Made by a program: the position numbers and the translations under genes. The notes beneath the pieces are model-generated. The model had not been told where the DNA came from, ran no database searches, and was given only the letters and a program-made list of their open reading frames with translations. From GCA-2717185 sp964474755 (GTDB lineage: Bacteria > Pseudomonadota > Alphaproteobacteria > UBA8366 > GCA-2717185): a stretch of DNA of 53,290 bases. Location: assembly GCA_964474755.1 (NCBI GenBank), contig CAYYUG010000024.1, positions 1 through 53,290 on the forward strand. The letters run 5' to 3'. Below, in pieces: positions 44,467 to 53,129 of this stretch. The first letter of the stretch is position 1, and each line of letters begins with the position of its first letter.

Positions 44467-46230
44467 ATGAGCGAAACAGCCTTTCTATCCGATCTGTCTT
44501 TCGAGAATGTGCGTCAGCACATGGAACACCTTTGTCTAGAGATTCCATCTCGGCTCGCTGGAACCGAAAATGCGCGGCATGCCGCTCAATACAACGCCGA
44601 CGCCCTGACAAGAAATGGAATTTCCGCGGAGGTCCACGACCTGCCCGGTCTCGTCAGCTTTCCGGAAGCGACAATGCTGCACGTTGTCAGTGGCCCGGAA
44701 GAAGCGATCGAAGCTTTCACCTGCGGCCACAGTTTGCCCACGGGACCAGAAGGCTTCAGCGGTGAGTTGATCTTTGTCGGCTCTGGCACGGAGGCGGACT
44801 ATGCCGGTAAGGACGTCGCCGGAAAGATCATCCTTGCAGAAACGTCCTATCACCCCGCGCGTCATGAAAAGCTGCGGATTGCCGCGACGAAAGGAGTGAT
44901 CGGCATGGTGCTTATGAACTGGGGCGGTCCGGACAACGAAGCCGTCCCATTCGGCTCGATAAAACCTGCTTGGGGCAATCCCACGCGGGAGACGATCAAA
45001 ACTGAAATGCCGACCCTCCCGGCTATCGGGATATCCCGCACCGCGGGCTTACGCCTCAAAGAACGCTGCGAGACCCAACCCGTACGCGTTCGGTTTCGAG
45101 CGGTCGTCGAAAATGCCTGGCGCAAAATACAAGTTACAACCGGCGATGTGCCGAGCCCGAAGAGCGATGACTTCATTCTGCTCGGCGGGCATCAGGATTC
45201 CTGGTTCGGGCAGGCGGCAACGGACAACGCGGCTGGTAATGCCTGTATCGTCGAGCTAGCGCGAGTGATCAACAGTCATCGCGAGGAGTTGCGACGTGGC
45301 TTGGTATGCGGGTTCTGGACGGCGCATGAGACAGGAACCATGGTCGGTTCAACCTGGTTTGCCGACCGCAACTGGGATCGGCTGCGCCAGCACGCTTGCG
45401 CCTATGTCCAGATCGACCAGCCGGCCTGCGTTGGCACAACCCGTTGGGGCACCGGATCGAATGTGCAACTCCGCCGCTTCCACCAGTCAGTCGAAGCGCG
45501 GCACCTCGGCAACATGGAGCATTATTGGCATCGGCTCCCAAAAGGCGGTGATGCCTCCTTAATGGGACTCGGCGTCCCAGCCATGTATGGGATCGGGCAT
45601 TACACCGAACAGGAACTCAAAGAAACCGGTCTCGCGCGCCTCGGCTGGTGGCACCATTCCATCGAATGCAACATGGACAAGATCGACCTCAACTTCCTGG
45701 AGACGCATTTGAAGGTCTATGCTGGGTATCTTTGGGGGCTGTGCACCGAGGCGGTGCTCCCTTGCGAATTCGTCGATGCAGCAGATCAGTTCGTGGACCG
45801 TCTTTCCGACTTGCAGGCTCCAGGCGAGTGCATCGGATTGGGCGGCGCCTTGGAGAGCGCTCGGGATTTCCGGGAGGCGGCGATAACATTCGACGCCACG
45901 GCAGCGGCATGGCGCGATCGCTACAAGAAAGACCCCGCACTCGACGACGCGCCGGCGGCGCACCTAAATGAGGCGATGAAACGAGTCAATCGGCTGCTCA
46001 TCCCACTCGCAAGTACGGCGAAGGGAACTTACGGTCACGATCCATATGGGTACACGCCGCAGGGCAGCATGATCCCCGTACTGTATGACGTACCGCAATT
46101 GGCTGGACTGCCGGAAGGCGAGACCCGCTGGATACTCGAAACCGAGTTAGTGCGGGCGCGAAACCTTGTTGCGGATACGATGATCGATGCCGCCGCGACC
46201 CTCCGCGAAGCTAGAGAAGGGATCGCCTGA
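44467..46230 (+). CDS. M28-family zinc metallopeptidase with PA insert
   Basis: A 587-residue aminopeptidase/carboxypeptidase-like protein. A protease-associated insert (GELIFVGSGTEADYAGKDVAGKIIL) precedes the M28 catalytic domain. Zinc ligands and catalytic residues are visible: His242 in GGHQDSW, Asp253 in ATDNAAG, Glu288 in AHETGT, Asp317 in QIDQPA and the late His in WWHHSIE. No signal peptide is present, so a cytoplasmic role is likely. The start has GGAG eight bases before ATG 44467. The 3' end and following bases recur in near-identical form at 52552-52600, the last trace of a second copy. Substrate unknown. Confidence 0.87.
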   Translation: MSETAFLSDLSFENVRQHMEHLCLEIPSRLAGTENARHAAQYNADALTRNGISAEVHDLPGLVSFPEATMLHVVSGPEEAIEAFTCGHSLPTGPEGFSGELIFVGSGTEADYAGKDVAGKIILAETSYHPARHEKLRIAATKGVIGMVLMNWGGPDNEAVPFGSIKPAWGNPTRETIKTEMPTLPAIGISRTAGLRLKERCETQPVRVRFRAVVENAWRKIQVTTGDVPSPKSDDFILLGGHQDSWFGQAATDNAAGNACIVELARVINSHREELRRGLVCGFWTAHETGTMVGSTWFADRNWDRLRQHACAYVQIDQPACVGTTRWGTGSNVQLRRFHQSVEARHLGNMEHYWHRLPKGGDASLMGLGVPAMYGIGHYTEQELKETGLARLGWWHHSIECNMDKIDLNFLETHLKVYAGYLWGLCTEAVLPCEFVDAADQFVDRLSDLQAPGECIGLGGALESARDFREAAITFDATAAAWRDRYKKDPALDDAPAAHLNEAMKRVNRLLIPLASTAKGTYGHDPYGYTPQGSMIPVLYDVPQLAGLPEGETRWILETELVRARNLVADTMIDAAATLREAREGIA

Positions 46231-46245
46231 ACTATTCCACCGAGG
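46197..46245 (+). repeat. 49-bp repeat, copy A (3' end of the M28 peptidase gene)
   Basis: This segment, which covers the last codons (TLREAREGIA, stop) and about 15 bases past the stop, matches 52552-52600 at 45 of 49 positions. The match includes bases after the stop, so it reflects DNA duplication rather than protein conservation. Confidence 0.85.
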
Positions 46246-46391
46246 ACGCTGGATGGTTCTCCGCCGTACATAACCTTCTCTATCGCTAGGTCTCAATTTG
46301 AGAATGTCATTCTACCTTCAGGCGCAATCCACTTCAGATTATGGTGAAAGGGAAACCCTAACCTACAAATGTAACTAGGTTCTATGGACAA

Positions 46392-46493
46392 GTGGTGAAT
46401 GTTCTTGTTGCAAAGGAAATAACTAAGACAAAACGAGAATCTAAACCACCAAAGTTTGGTGCGAATGAATACCCTTTTGAGAAGGCACCGTAG
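46392..46493 (+). pseudogene. AT-rich small frame with YPFE-type motif
   Basis: A GTG-started frame of 33 codons reads VVNVLVAKEITKTK then PPKFGANEYPFEKAP before TAG. The ending resembles the start of small phage or plasmid regulatory proteins of the form YPFDxLxVGDSF, where further sequence should follow. The region is AT-rich. It is either a decayed gene or a very short peptide. The resemblance is from memory and weak. Confidence 0.3.
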
Positions 46494-46692
46494 ATAAAAT
46501 TTAACCCCATCCCATTTAAGATAAGGTTCTCAAGTTGCTTATTTGCTTATTCTTTTACATCTGTATCAATTCTTTCCTGTTACCCAACGACCTCATTCAG
46601 CGGATAGTAGAAAGAACCATGGATGCAATATTCTATAACCGATCGGTAAAACGTTCCGAAACATTTAACCTTACGGATTAATGAATTGATCT
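46494..46692. other. AT-rich filler between two relics
   Basis: I see no gene, hairpin of note or ribosome site here. Base composition is clearly lower in GC than hflC or the M28 gene. It lies between the small YPFE-type frame and the methylase-like relic, so it is probably more of the same eroded element. Confidence 0.35.
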
Positions 46693-46880
46693 TGGGAAGA
46701 AGTTTTTGAATTTAGTACTGGGAGAACGGAGGAGTACCGTACAAGCATTTTCCCACAAACCTATCCAGATGAGCTAGTTCCTCCGATAGTTAACAGGCTC
46801 AGGCGTCCCAAATGTTTTGATGACGGACATCATATAGCCACAAGCAGATGCGGTTTCTTGCTTCATCGAAACTGCTGCTG
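46693..46880 (+). pseudogene. DNA-methylase-like C-terminal relic
   Basis: One frame reads WEEVFEFSTGRTEEY, then FPQTYPDELVPPIVNRL. The spacing W-x-F-x-T...Y...FP...ELV-x-P is like the segment of N4/N6 DNA methylases that precedes the DPFxGSGTT motif. That motif itself is not found; the frame continues through unrelated residues. A stop lies just upstream (TGA about 46687). This is a weak identification of a relic, on the same strand as the ParB-like relic at 49160. Confidence 0.3.
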
Positions 46881-46926
46881 TCATTCGGAATATCAAACGC
46901 ATGACGCTTATTGACAATCGATAATT

Positions 46927-47931
46927 TCATCGCTTGTCTCTGGCAGGTTGCGCCGGGACAGTGATGCCATTCGGCGCCATCGACTTCAAAAATTTAAAAA
47001 GGTCACTGCCCGTGGATAGGACAAGGGTCGTCTTCTCGCCGATGATGGATTTATATGACTGCATCGTCCGTGTGAATTCATAGAACGCCACCGCTTGCGG
47101 GCTCTGATTATATGCCTTCGCGTAGATTTCAGTGGCCTTTGCATCGGCCACGCCACGGATTTCTTCGACCTGTCGGTAGGCTTCGGACTGGGCCTTGTTC
47201 AGATCACGCACACGATTGCCGCGGATTCTGGCGGCCTCCCCATTGCCCTCCGACAAGAAGCGTTCCGCGATCTGCCGCCGCTCGCTGATCATTCGATCGT
47301 AGATCTTAGGGCGTACGCTTTCATTGTAGTTAATCCGCTTAAACCGAATGTCGAGCAGTTCGATACCGAATACCCGCACCTTCTCGGCCGCCGCGGTAAA
47401 GATCTCTTTCTCAACCAGTTTGCGACCTTTCTGGATCGGTACCAGAGAACCCATCTTCAGATCCTTTTCCGCTTCGGTCAGGAGGGCATCGCGCAGTGGC
47501 ACGCGATCTTTAGTTGTGCGGATGATCTCGATCAGCTCGTGCTTGGCCACGGCGTTACGGGTTTCGCTGCCGAGTATGTCGTCCAGCCGGGACTGCGCGC
47601 TACGTTCATCGCGTAGCCGCAGAAAGTACTGAAGGGGATCCGTAATTCGCCAACGGGCGAAGAGGTCGACCGAGATGTAGAGTTTGTCCTTGGTTGGCAT
47701 ATCCGACGGATTGCCGTCCCATTCGAGGATCCGCTTGTCGATCGGATTCACGTCCTGAACGAACGGCATTTTTAGCTTCAACCCGGCGGTCGTCACAGGC
47801 TCTCCGATTGGCTTGCCAAACTGAGTGATAATCACCTGCTCAACTTCGTTGACCGTATAGATCGCACTCGTCGCAACGAATGTCCCTATCCCCAAAACCA
47901 CAATCAGTGCTATTTGAGCGAATCTGTTCAT
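46927..47931 (-). CDS. hflC: FtsH modulator HflC (SPFH/band 7 protein)
   Basis: A 334-residue membrane protein with one N-terminal transmembrane helix (FAQIALIVVLGIGTFVATSAIYTV) and an SPFH domain (VEQVIITQFGKPIG; ARWRITDPLQYFLRL), followed by a coiled-coil region rich in Glu/Arg/Ala (residues about 210-270). With HflK it forms a large periplasmic-side assembly that encloses and regulates the FtsH protease. The start overlaps hflK by four bases. The degP-type protease that often follows hflC is not here; instead there is AT-rich decayed DNA. Identification is firm. Confidence 0.95.
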   Translation of the reverse strand: MNRFAQIALIVVLGIGTFVATSAIYTVNEVEQVIITQFGKPIGEPVTTAGLKLKMPFVQDVNPIDKRILEWDGNPSDMPTKDKLYISVDLFARWRITDPLQYFLRLRDERSAQSRLDDILGSETRNAVAKHELIEIIRTTKDRVPLRDALLTEAEKDLKMGSLVPIQKGRKLVEKEIFTAAAEKVRVFGIELLDIRFKRINYNESVRPKIYDRMISERRQIAERFLSEGNGEAARIRGNRVRDLNKAQSEAYRQVEEIRGVADAKATEIYAKAYNQSPQAVAFYEFTRTMQSYKSIIGEKTTLVLSTGSDLFKFLKSMAPNGITVPAQPARDKR

Positions 47932-49052
47932 GGCCGTTCTTTCTTCGGAGCGTCGGTTTTCTCGACGACAAGGTTCTGGGAATCAAGATTTAGGAACGGC
48001 AAAATGCCGCGTGTCGCTTCGTCGACGATAATCTTGGAGCGTATACTCGGCATGACATCCTGCAGCGTCTCGATATAGATGCGGCGCATGGTGACTTCTG
48101 GGGCTTTAGTGTATTCCGCCAACAAGGAGCTGAACCGGGCGACATCGCCTTGCGCTTCATTGATCCGCTTGAGCCGGTATCCGTCGGCTTCGCGAATCCG
48201 CTGATCCTTTTCGCCCTCCGCCAATGGGATAACCTTGTTGTAATCGCGCCGGGCTTCATTAATCAGTTTCTCTTTTTCCTGCTGCGCTTGGTTGACTTCG
48301 TTGAACGACTCCTGCACCGGCTCGGGAGGATTGATGTTCTTCAGTTGCACCTGGTCGATGCTGATCCCCATCGCGTATTTAGTCGAAAGCGACTGCATCT
48401 TGGTCAGTGCTTCGGTTTCGATTTCCTGACGGCCGATGGTAATGACCTCGTCGACAGTGCGATCGCCGACGACCTCACGCATCACGGATTCGGAAACGTA
48501 ACGCAGAGTCTCGCCTGGTTCACGAACCTCGAACAGGTAGTTAACGGGGTCGGAAATGCGGTACTGAACTACCCATTCCACCAGCGCGGCGTTCAGGTCC
48601 CCGGTCACCATCTGTGTCTCCCGTTTTTGCGTTTTCTGCGCGCGGTTACGCGAACGAGCACTCTGGTAAGGGTCACGGGCACCCGGAGTCGTGAACCCGA
48701 ATTCCTGCTTCAACTGACGTTTGATGGGAACGATCGTTGCTTCATCGATGCCAAGCGGCAGCTTGAAATGTAGTCCCGGCGGAACCTCCTTGAGATAAGC
48801 ACCGGTCCGTTGCACGACCGCAACGGAATCACTTGGGACAGTGTAATAGGACGTCCATGCACCCAGCCCGGTCAGAATAAGTATGGCCAGGATAATGAAG
48901 CCCCGCGGGCTACCGCCCGGTATCATTCTCTTGAGCCGGTCTTGCCCTTGCTGGACCAAGTCCTCGACATCAGTACCGGACTTGCCCTTTCCGGAATTGC
49001 CTTTGCTACCCCAAGGGTTGCCGGGGCGTCGGCCATCGTCCTGTCTTGACAT
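47928..49052 (-). CDS. hflK: FtsH modulator HflK (SPFH/band 7 protein)
   Basis: A 374-residue partner of HflC. The Gly/Lys/Ser-rich cytoplasmic N-terminus (GNPWGSKGNSGKGKSG) and the transmembrane helix around FIILAILILTGLGAW are typical of HflK. The SPFH domain (VVQRTGAYLKEVPPGLHFKLP) and the C-terminal coiled coil follow. The hydrophilic N-terminal PWG motif distinguishes it from HflC. It is the first gene of the hflKC operon on the minus strand; upstream lies a ParB-like relic on the opposite strand. Identification is firm. Confidence 0.95.
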   Translation of the reverse strand: MSRQDDGRRPGNPWGSKGNSGKGKSGTDVEDLVQQGQDRLKRMIPGGSPRGFIILAILILTGLGAWTSYYTVPSDSVAVVQRTGAYLKEVPPGLHFKLPLGIDEATIVPIKRQLKQEFGFTTPGARDPYQSARSRNRAQKTQKRETQMVTGDLNAALVEWVVQYRISDPVNYLFEVREPGETLRYVSESVMREVVGDRTVDEVITIGRQEIETEALTKMQSLSTKYAMGISIDQVQLKNINPPEPVQESFNEVNQAQQEKEKLINEARRDYNKVIPLAEGEKDQRIREADGYRLKRINEAQGDVARFSSLLAEYTKAPEVTMRRIYIETLQDVMPSIRSKIIVDEATRGILPFLNLDSQNLVVEKTDAPKKERP

Positions 49053-49159
49053 ATAAATACCTTTAATCTTTTAGGCTTGATATTGCGCGTGACACCTCCT
49101 CATCGAGATCATCACGCGTAAGTGCCACATTGCGACCCCCGTCGAGCGGCCCAGTTTGA

Positions 49160-49510
49160 ATGTTAGTGCATAACCAACCTTTATTCCATCGGGGCAACGA
49201 GATTGTTACTGGCAATAGACGGTTTGAGGTAGTCAAACGTCTAGGATGGAAACCGGTGGAGTGTGATCAGATCTAGGTAGACCCTGATGCAACTGCACTC
49301 CATCTGGTGCATTTCAACAAACAACGGATCAAGACATGTAGAGAACTGATTAATGAGATCAAAATCCTGTTACCCCTATATTCCAAGGAAAAGGGTGCCA
49401 GGACAGATTTGACTTCTGTTCCAGAGAACAAAGGTTTCAATGCCAGGGACATGGTATCGGAACAGGTAGGACTATCGAGTAGTCAGATCGGTAAGCTTTT
49501 ACTGAAGTAG
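49160..49510 (+). pseudogene. ParB-domain protein relic with an amber codon
   Basis: From ATG 49160 one frame reads through GNEIVTGNRRFEVVKRLGW and KPVECDQI, meets TAG at 49274-49276, and continues in frame as VDPDATALHLVHFNKQR, KTCRELINEIKILLPLY, then RTDLTS and NARDMVSEQVGLSSSQIGKLLLK to TAG at 49510. The first part is the ParB/Srx nuclease-like fold (GNRRFEVVKRLGW). The second is the helix-turn-helix-bearing linker found in ParB-domain proteins that are often fused to DNA methylases. The start of the ParB domain and everything after the HTH are missing. It is AT-richer than hflK. It is a relic of a plasmid- or phage-type gene. An open frame from GTG 49307 remains but is unlikely to be functional. 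Confidence 0.6.
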
Positions 49511-49871
49511 TTTAGAACACATACAGTATGTAAGTAGTGTCCCTTAACTGTTGTCATAAGGTTCAGATATCCCAGTGCCGTTAACCAAACCAACCTTCGG
49601 TTTGAACCCTAAAATGGTATTTCATTCAGTACGTTGTATTGTGGTTGAATAAATGACGCTATTCAGTATGACGTTGGAAAGTTCTATGTCGTTACCTTAA
49701 GGTCGGGCTATTTGGCGTGTTGACCATGCTAACGCATGAATGGGATGACCCTGTTTTCTGTCAGCACTCGATGCGTCTGCTCGCAAACGATGTGATGTCG
49801 GATTTCGCGCGACACGCTGAGCAGTCCGCCGCCTGAGTGTTGATGCTGATTTAGTCTGGAGTATTGTCTGC
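49511..49871. other. 361-bp gap upstream of the amidase gene
   Basis: No gene is supported on either strand. A weak imperfect hairpin (AACC-TTC-GGTT near 49600) is present but lacks a T-run. The last bases before ATG 49872 have only a GGAG-like element (TCTGGAGTATTG) at 49856-49860. Nothing else was seen. Confidence 0.35.
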
Positions 49872-51494
49872 ATGAACAAGCCCCTTCACCAACTGAGCAT
49901 TGCCGAGTGTGCGCGTGAAATCGCGTCAGGTGCGGTCTCTCCGGTGGAGTTGACTGAAGCTTGTCTGGGTGTGATCGAGACCCACAATGCGGATGTCAAT
50001 GCCTTCCTTGATGTGACGGCCGACCTTGCGCGCGCGCAGGCGCGCGCCGCTGAGGAAGAGATCCGCCGCATCGGTCCGCGTAGCCCGATGCACGGCGTAC
50101 CGTTTGCGCTCAAAGACATCTATGACACCCGGGGAATAGCGACCACGGGTCACTCTGCATTGTATCGGCAGCGTATCCCAGCTAAGGACTCAGCTTGCAC
50201 CGAGCGTCTGTACGGCGCCGGCGCAGTGCTGCTGGGCAAGCTTGCCACACATGAATTTGCTACGGGCGGTCCGGCATACGATCTGCCATGGCCGCCAGCG
50301 TCGAATCCGTGGCTGCTGGATCGTTTTCCGGGCGGCTCCAGTAGTGGTTCGGGTGCGGCCGTTGCAACGGGTATGGTACCGGGGGCCCTTGGCAGCGATA
50401 CAGCAGGCTCCATTCGCCTGCCGGCAGCGTTTTGCGGTGTGGCCGGATTGAAGCCGACGTACGGGCGGGTCAGTAAGCGCGGCGTGCTGCCGTTGTCTTG
50501 GACCCTAGATACGTGTGGCCCGCTTACATGGACGGTAGAGGATGCAGCGATCATGCTGCAGGTCATCGCGGGACACGACCCGCTGGACCCATGCACGGTG
50601 CAGCGGTGCGTACCCGATTACACGGCTGCGCTGCGTGAAGATTTGAAAGGTATGCGCATCGGAATTGTGCGTCACTTCTATGAGCAGGATTCCCCAGCAG
50701 ACGGGGTGACCGTGGCGGCAATGGAAGATGCCGTCAAGGTTCTGCAGGGTCTCGGTGCCACCCTCGTCGATATAGCCCTGCCGCCGCTGGCCGACTACCA
50801 GGCAGCGACACGCATCATCATCGTCAGCGAGGCATTCGCCATTCACCGCGAGAACCTGCTTTCGAAGCCAGAGCTCTATGGCGCGGTGACTCGTTACCGC
50901 ATCATGCCCGGAGCGCTGGTGGCAGCCGCGGACTATTCGAACGCACTCAGATTCCAGCGGGTGCTTGCAGAGAAGACCTTGCACGCGATGGACTCGCTTG
51001 ATGCGCTGCTCACCGCCACTACCTACGGACCGGCTCCGGTGCAGTCGCAGATGCGTGCGGAAGCCAATTTTTCGAAGCCACCGCTCACCAACCCGTTCAA
51101 CGCGGCGCAGCTGCCGGCTTTGAGTGTATGCAACGGCTATGCGCCGGAAGGGCTACCGCTGGCGATGCAAATCGTTGGACGACCATTCGATGAAGCAACA
51201 GTGCTGCACATAGGTCACGCTTATGAGCGCGCAACGAATTGGCGCGACCGGCGTCCGGCCTTCAAGCATCCTGAGAACTATGTAGAACCAGTCGCATCCG
51301 GTGCAATGTTAGAAGCAGTCGATTCGAGAGCTCTCGAGCGCTACCGGGTGCGTATTGAGTCTCAGGGCATGCAAATCGACGAGCCGCAACTCGCTGATCT
51401 GACCGAGGCCATGCCTCACCTCGAAGCGATGATTGCCCGCATTCCGAAAGACCTTGGGTTTGCAGCCGTACCGAGCTCGATCTTCGCCTGGTAG
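49872..51494 (+). CDS. Amidase signature family hydrolase (GatA-like)
   Basis: A 540-residue amidase with all three catalytic parts: Lys in PFALKDIYDT, cis-Ser in GGSSSGSGAAVATG and nucleophile Ser in SDTAGSIRLPAAF. It is closer to GatA and aryl-amidases than the amidase at 20.7 kb. It has a C-terminal extension of about 70 residues (from KHPENYVEP) that GatA lacks. No gatB or gatC is adjacent, so a catabolic or detoxifying amidase is more likely than the tRNA amidotransferase. It is GC-richer than the DNA around it. It is followed by a Gfo/Idh/MocA dehydrogenase gene after 70 bases, probably co-transcribed. Ends in TAG. Confidence 0.88.
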   Translation: MNKPLHQLSIAECAREIASGAVSPVELTEACLGVIETHNADVNAFLDVTADLARAQARAAEEEIRRIGPRSPMHGVPFALKDIYDTRGIATTGHSALYRQRIPAKDSACTERLYGAGAVLLGKLATHEFATGGPAYDLPWPPASNPWLLDRFPGGSSSGSGAAVATGMVPGALGSDTAGSIRLPAAFCGVAGLKPTYGRVSKRGVLPLSWTLDTCGPLTWTVEDAAIMLQVIAGHDPLDPCTVQRCVPDYTAALREDLKGMRIGIVRHFYEQDSPADGVTVAAMEDAVKVLQGLGATLVDIALPPLADYQAATRIIIVSEAFAIHRENLLSKPELYGAVTRYRIMPGALVAAADYSNALRFQRVLAEKTLHAMDSLDALLTATTYGPAPVQSQMRAEANFSKPPLTNPFNAAQLPALSVCNGYAPEGLPLAMQIVGRPFDEATVLHIGHAYERATNWRDRRPAFKHPENYVEPVASGAMLEAVDSRALERYRVRIESQGMQIDEPQLADLTEAMPHLEAMIARIPKDLGFAAVPSSIFAW

Positions 51495-51564
51495 GTGCCG
51501 ACGCGACATCCATAGATGGCACGGATTGCGAACTTTGGAGCAGGAAGTAACGGAGGGTTGTCAA

Positions 51565-52518
51565 GTGAACGAAATTCGTGTGGGCGTAATTGGGCTTGGC
51601 AGTATCGGCTTACGCATGCTTGCCGCATTTGAAGAGCACCCAGATTTCGTCGCGACACTCGCATGGGATCCCAGGTCCGGCGCTGTCCAGGCGGCGCGCG
51701 CTACCTTTCCGGATCTGAGAATTGCCGATAGCGCGAGCGAGGTCACCGGGACGCAAGGCTTGGATCTCGTCTACGTGGCGTGCCCGCCCGATCACCATGC
51801 GACCTACGCGCTGGCGGCACGATCCGCAGACAAAGCGGTTCTATGCGAGAAGCCGCTTGGCATTGACATGGTCGATAGCGAGGCTTTGGTAAGCGCTATG
51901 GCAAACGGACCAGCACATGGCGTCAATTTTCTGCTGGCAGCTTCGCGGCCGGCCAACACTTTGTACGATCTCGCAGCAAACGGAGAACTCGGCTGCATAC
52001 ACCATGTAGAAGTACGAATGCACCTACGGACGTGGAGTGAACACCGCTACCTCGAATCCCCGTGGTTGGCGAATTCGAGAGCAGGTGGGTTCTTACGCGA
52101 AGTGGGATCGCATTATGTTTACTTCGCCAGGCGTATGCTGGGTGCTCTGACTTTGCATAGTGCGCATGTCGAAGGTCGCGACGACATCTCAGCCGAACAT
52201 TTCGCGCATATATTGCTGCACGCGGGCGACATCCCCGTCACGATGATCGGCTCGACCTCGAGCGGTACACCGGACGCCAACGTATGCATCGTGCATGGTG
52301 AGAGAGCAACTTATCGTATCCGAGACTTTCACTGGTTAGATGTCGCCGGCGCAAGCGGATGGTTGCCGGCATATCCGGCGGCAGAAAAGCCCGAGCGCGA
52401 AACCCATCTGAGACAGCTGGACAATGTCAAACGCTTGCTTGCGGGGGACGAAAAGGCCACTGCAAGTTTCTCTGACGCACTGGCGGTTCAGCGACACGTG
52501 GAAGCCATGCTTGCGTAG
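51565..52518 (+). CDS. Gfo/Idh/MocA-family oxidoreductase
   Basis: A 317-residue NAD(P)-dependent dehydrogenase. The N-terminal Rossmann motif is VGVIGLGSIGLRM, and the family hallmark EKP is in AVLCEKPLGIDMV. The second domain contains the expected AGGFLREVGSHYVYFARR, close to the usual GGxxxDxGxH pattern but with Glu-Val-Gly-Ser-His. I chose GTG 51565 with GGAGGG eight bases upstream; the longer frame from 51433 overlaps the amidase and lacks homology. These enzymes act on sugars, inositols, trans-dihydrodiols and similar substrates. Role here unknown; it follows the amidase on the same strand. Confidence 0.87.
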   Translation: MNEIRVGVIGLGSIGLRMLAAFEEHPDFVATLAWDPRSGAVQAARATFPDLRIADSASEVTGTQGLDLVYVACPPDHHATYALAARSADKAVLCEKPLGIDMVDSEALVSAMANGPAHGVNFLLAASRPANTLYDLAANGELGCIHHVEVRMHLRTWSEHRYLESPWLANSRAGGFLREVGSHYVYFARRMLGALTLHSAHVEGRDDISAEHFAHILLHAGDIPVTMIGSTSSGTPDANVCIVHGERATYRIRDFHWLDVAGASGWLPAYPAAEKPERETHLRQLDNVKRLLAGDEKATASFSDALAVQRHVEAMLA

Positions 52519-52551
52519 GAGTGTCCTGTAGGCCGGTTGTACCCGGATGGA

Positions 52552-52600
52552 GACCCTGCGCCAAGCTAGAGAAGGGATCGCCTGAAATATTCTACCGAGG
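52552..52600 (+). repeat. 49-bp repeat, copy B (trace of a second M28 peptidase gene)
   Basis: Matches 46197-46245 at 45 of 49 positions. Read in the peptidase frame it gives TLRQAREGIA and a stop, so it is the last piece of a paralogue or duplicated copy, joined directly behind the Gfo/Idh gene. No more of the peptidase is present upstream, where the Gfo/Idh gene ends 33 bases earlier. Confidence 0.8.
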
Positions 52601-52676
52601 TTGCACGATGTTCCCGATGGGGATTGGATGTATCTAACGGATCGAGTAATCAACACCTCTAGCTAGAGGTTCAGCA

Positions 52677-53042
52677 GTGCAACCATCACGGATCAAGTCC
52701 ACCCTCTTAGAGGTCGCAAGACTGACTACACAGATTTTTGTTGGTCTTATCGGTTTAACTATGTTTGGTGGTTGTCTTTATGTTCAGTTTTTCTATTTCG
52801 TTAAAGAATTAGGGGTATCTGCTTGGATTGTTGTTCCTGTGGGTTCAGTTCTTACTCTTATTGTACTTTGGCCCTTCGGTAAGTTAACCGAAAGGTATTG
52901 GGATCCATTTGAAACGTATCTAAAAGGCAAAATTAAAGAAGGAGATACTCCTAACGGAGATAGTAAACGTCACGGACTTTATATCGTCATAACATTAGTC
53001 GGATTAGGTCTATGGATCATGTCGGAAGTAGTAAACCGGTAA
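52677..53042 (+). CDS. Small membrane protein of unknown function
   Basis: A 121-residue protein starting at GTG 52677. Three hydrophobic stretches are visible: FVGLIGLTMFGGCLYVQFFYFV, then AWIVVPVGSVLTLIVLWPFG, and GLYIVITLVGLGLWIMSEVV at the C-terminus. A hydrophilic loop (about 75-95, rich in Lys, Glu, Asp) separates the last two. The composition is AT-rich with marked A/T third positions, unlike the Gfo/Idh gene before it. I do not recognise a family. A weak TAGAGG element (52663-52668) precedes the start. It is a probable integral inner-membrane protein and a probable import from a low-GC source. Confidence 0.55.
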   Translation: MQPSRIKSTLLEVARLTTQIFVGLIGLTMFGGCLYVQFFYFVKELGVSAWIVVPVGSVLTLIVLWPFGKLTERYWDPFETYLKGKIKEGDTPNGDSKRHGLYIVITLVGLGLWIMSEVVNR

Positions 53043-53129
53043 TCACATAAACTCTAACCGTACAGGTCTGTCAGGACGCGGATGAACATTATAGAAAGCT
53101 GTTTGACGACGGTTTAGTAGATTTATATC

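Noticed and set aside
22243..49510. Reassignment of TAG to an amino acid
   Set aside because: lptB, soxG, the nitronate monooxygenase, the 49.9-kb amidase and the Gfo/Idh gene all end in TAG at their natural C-termini, and other relics carry TAA.
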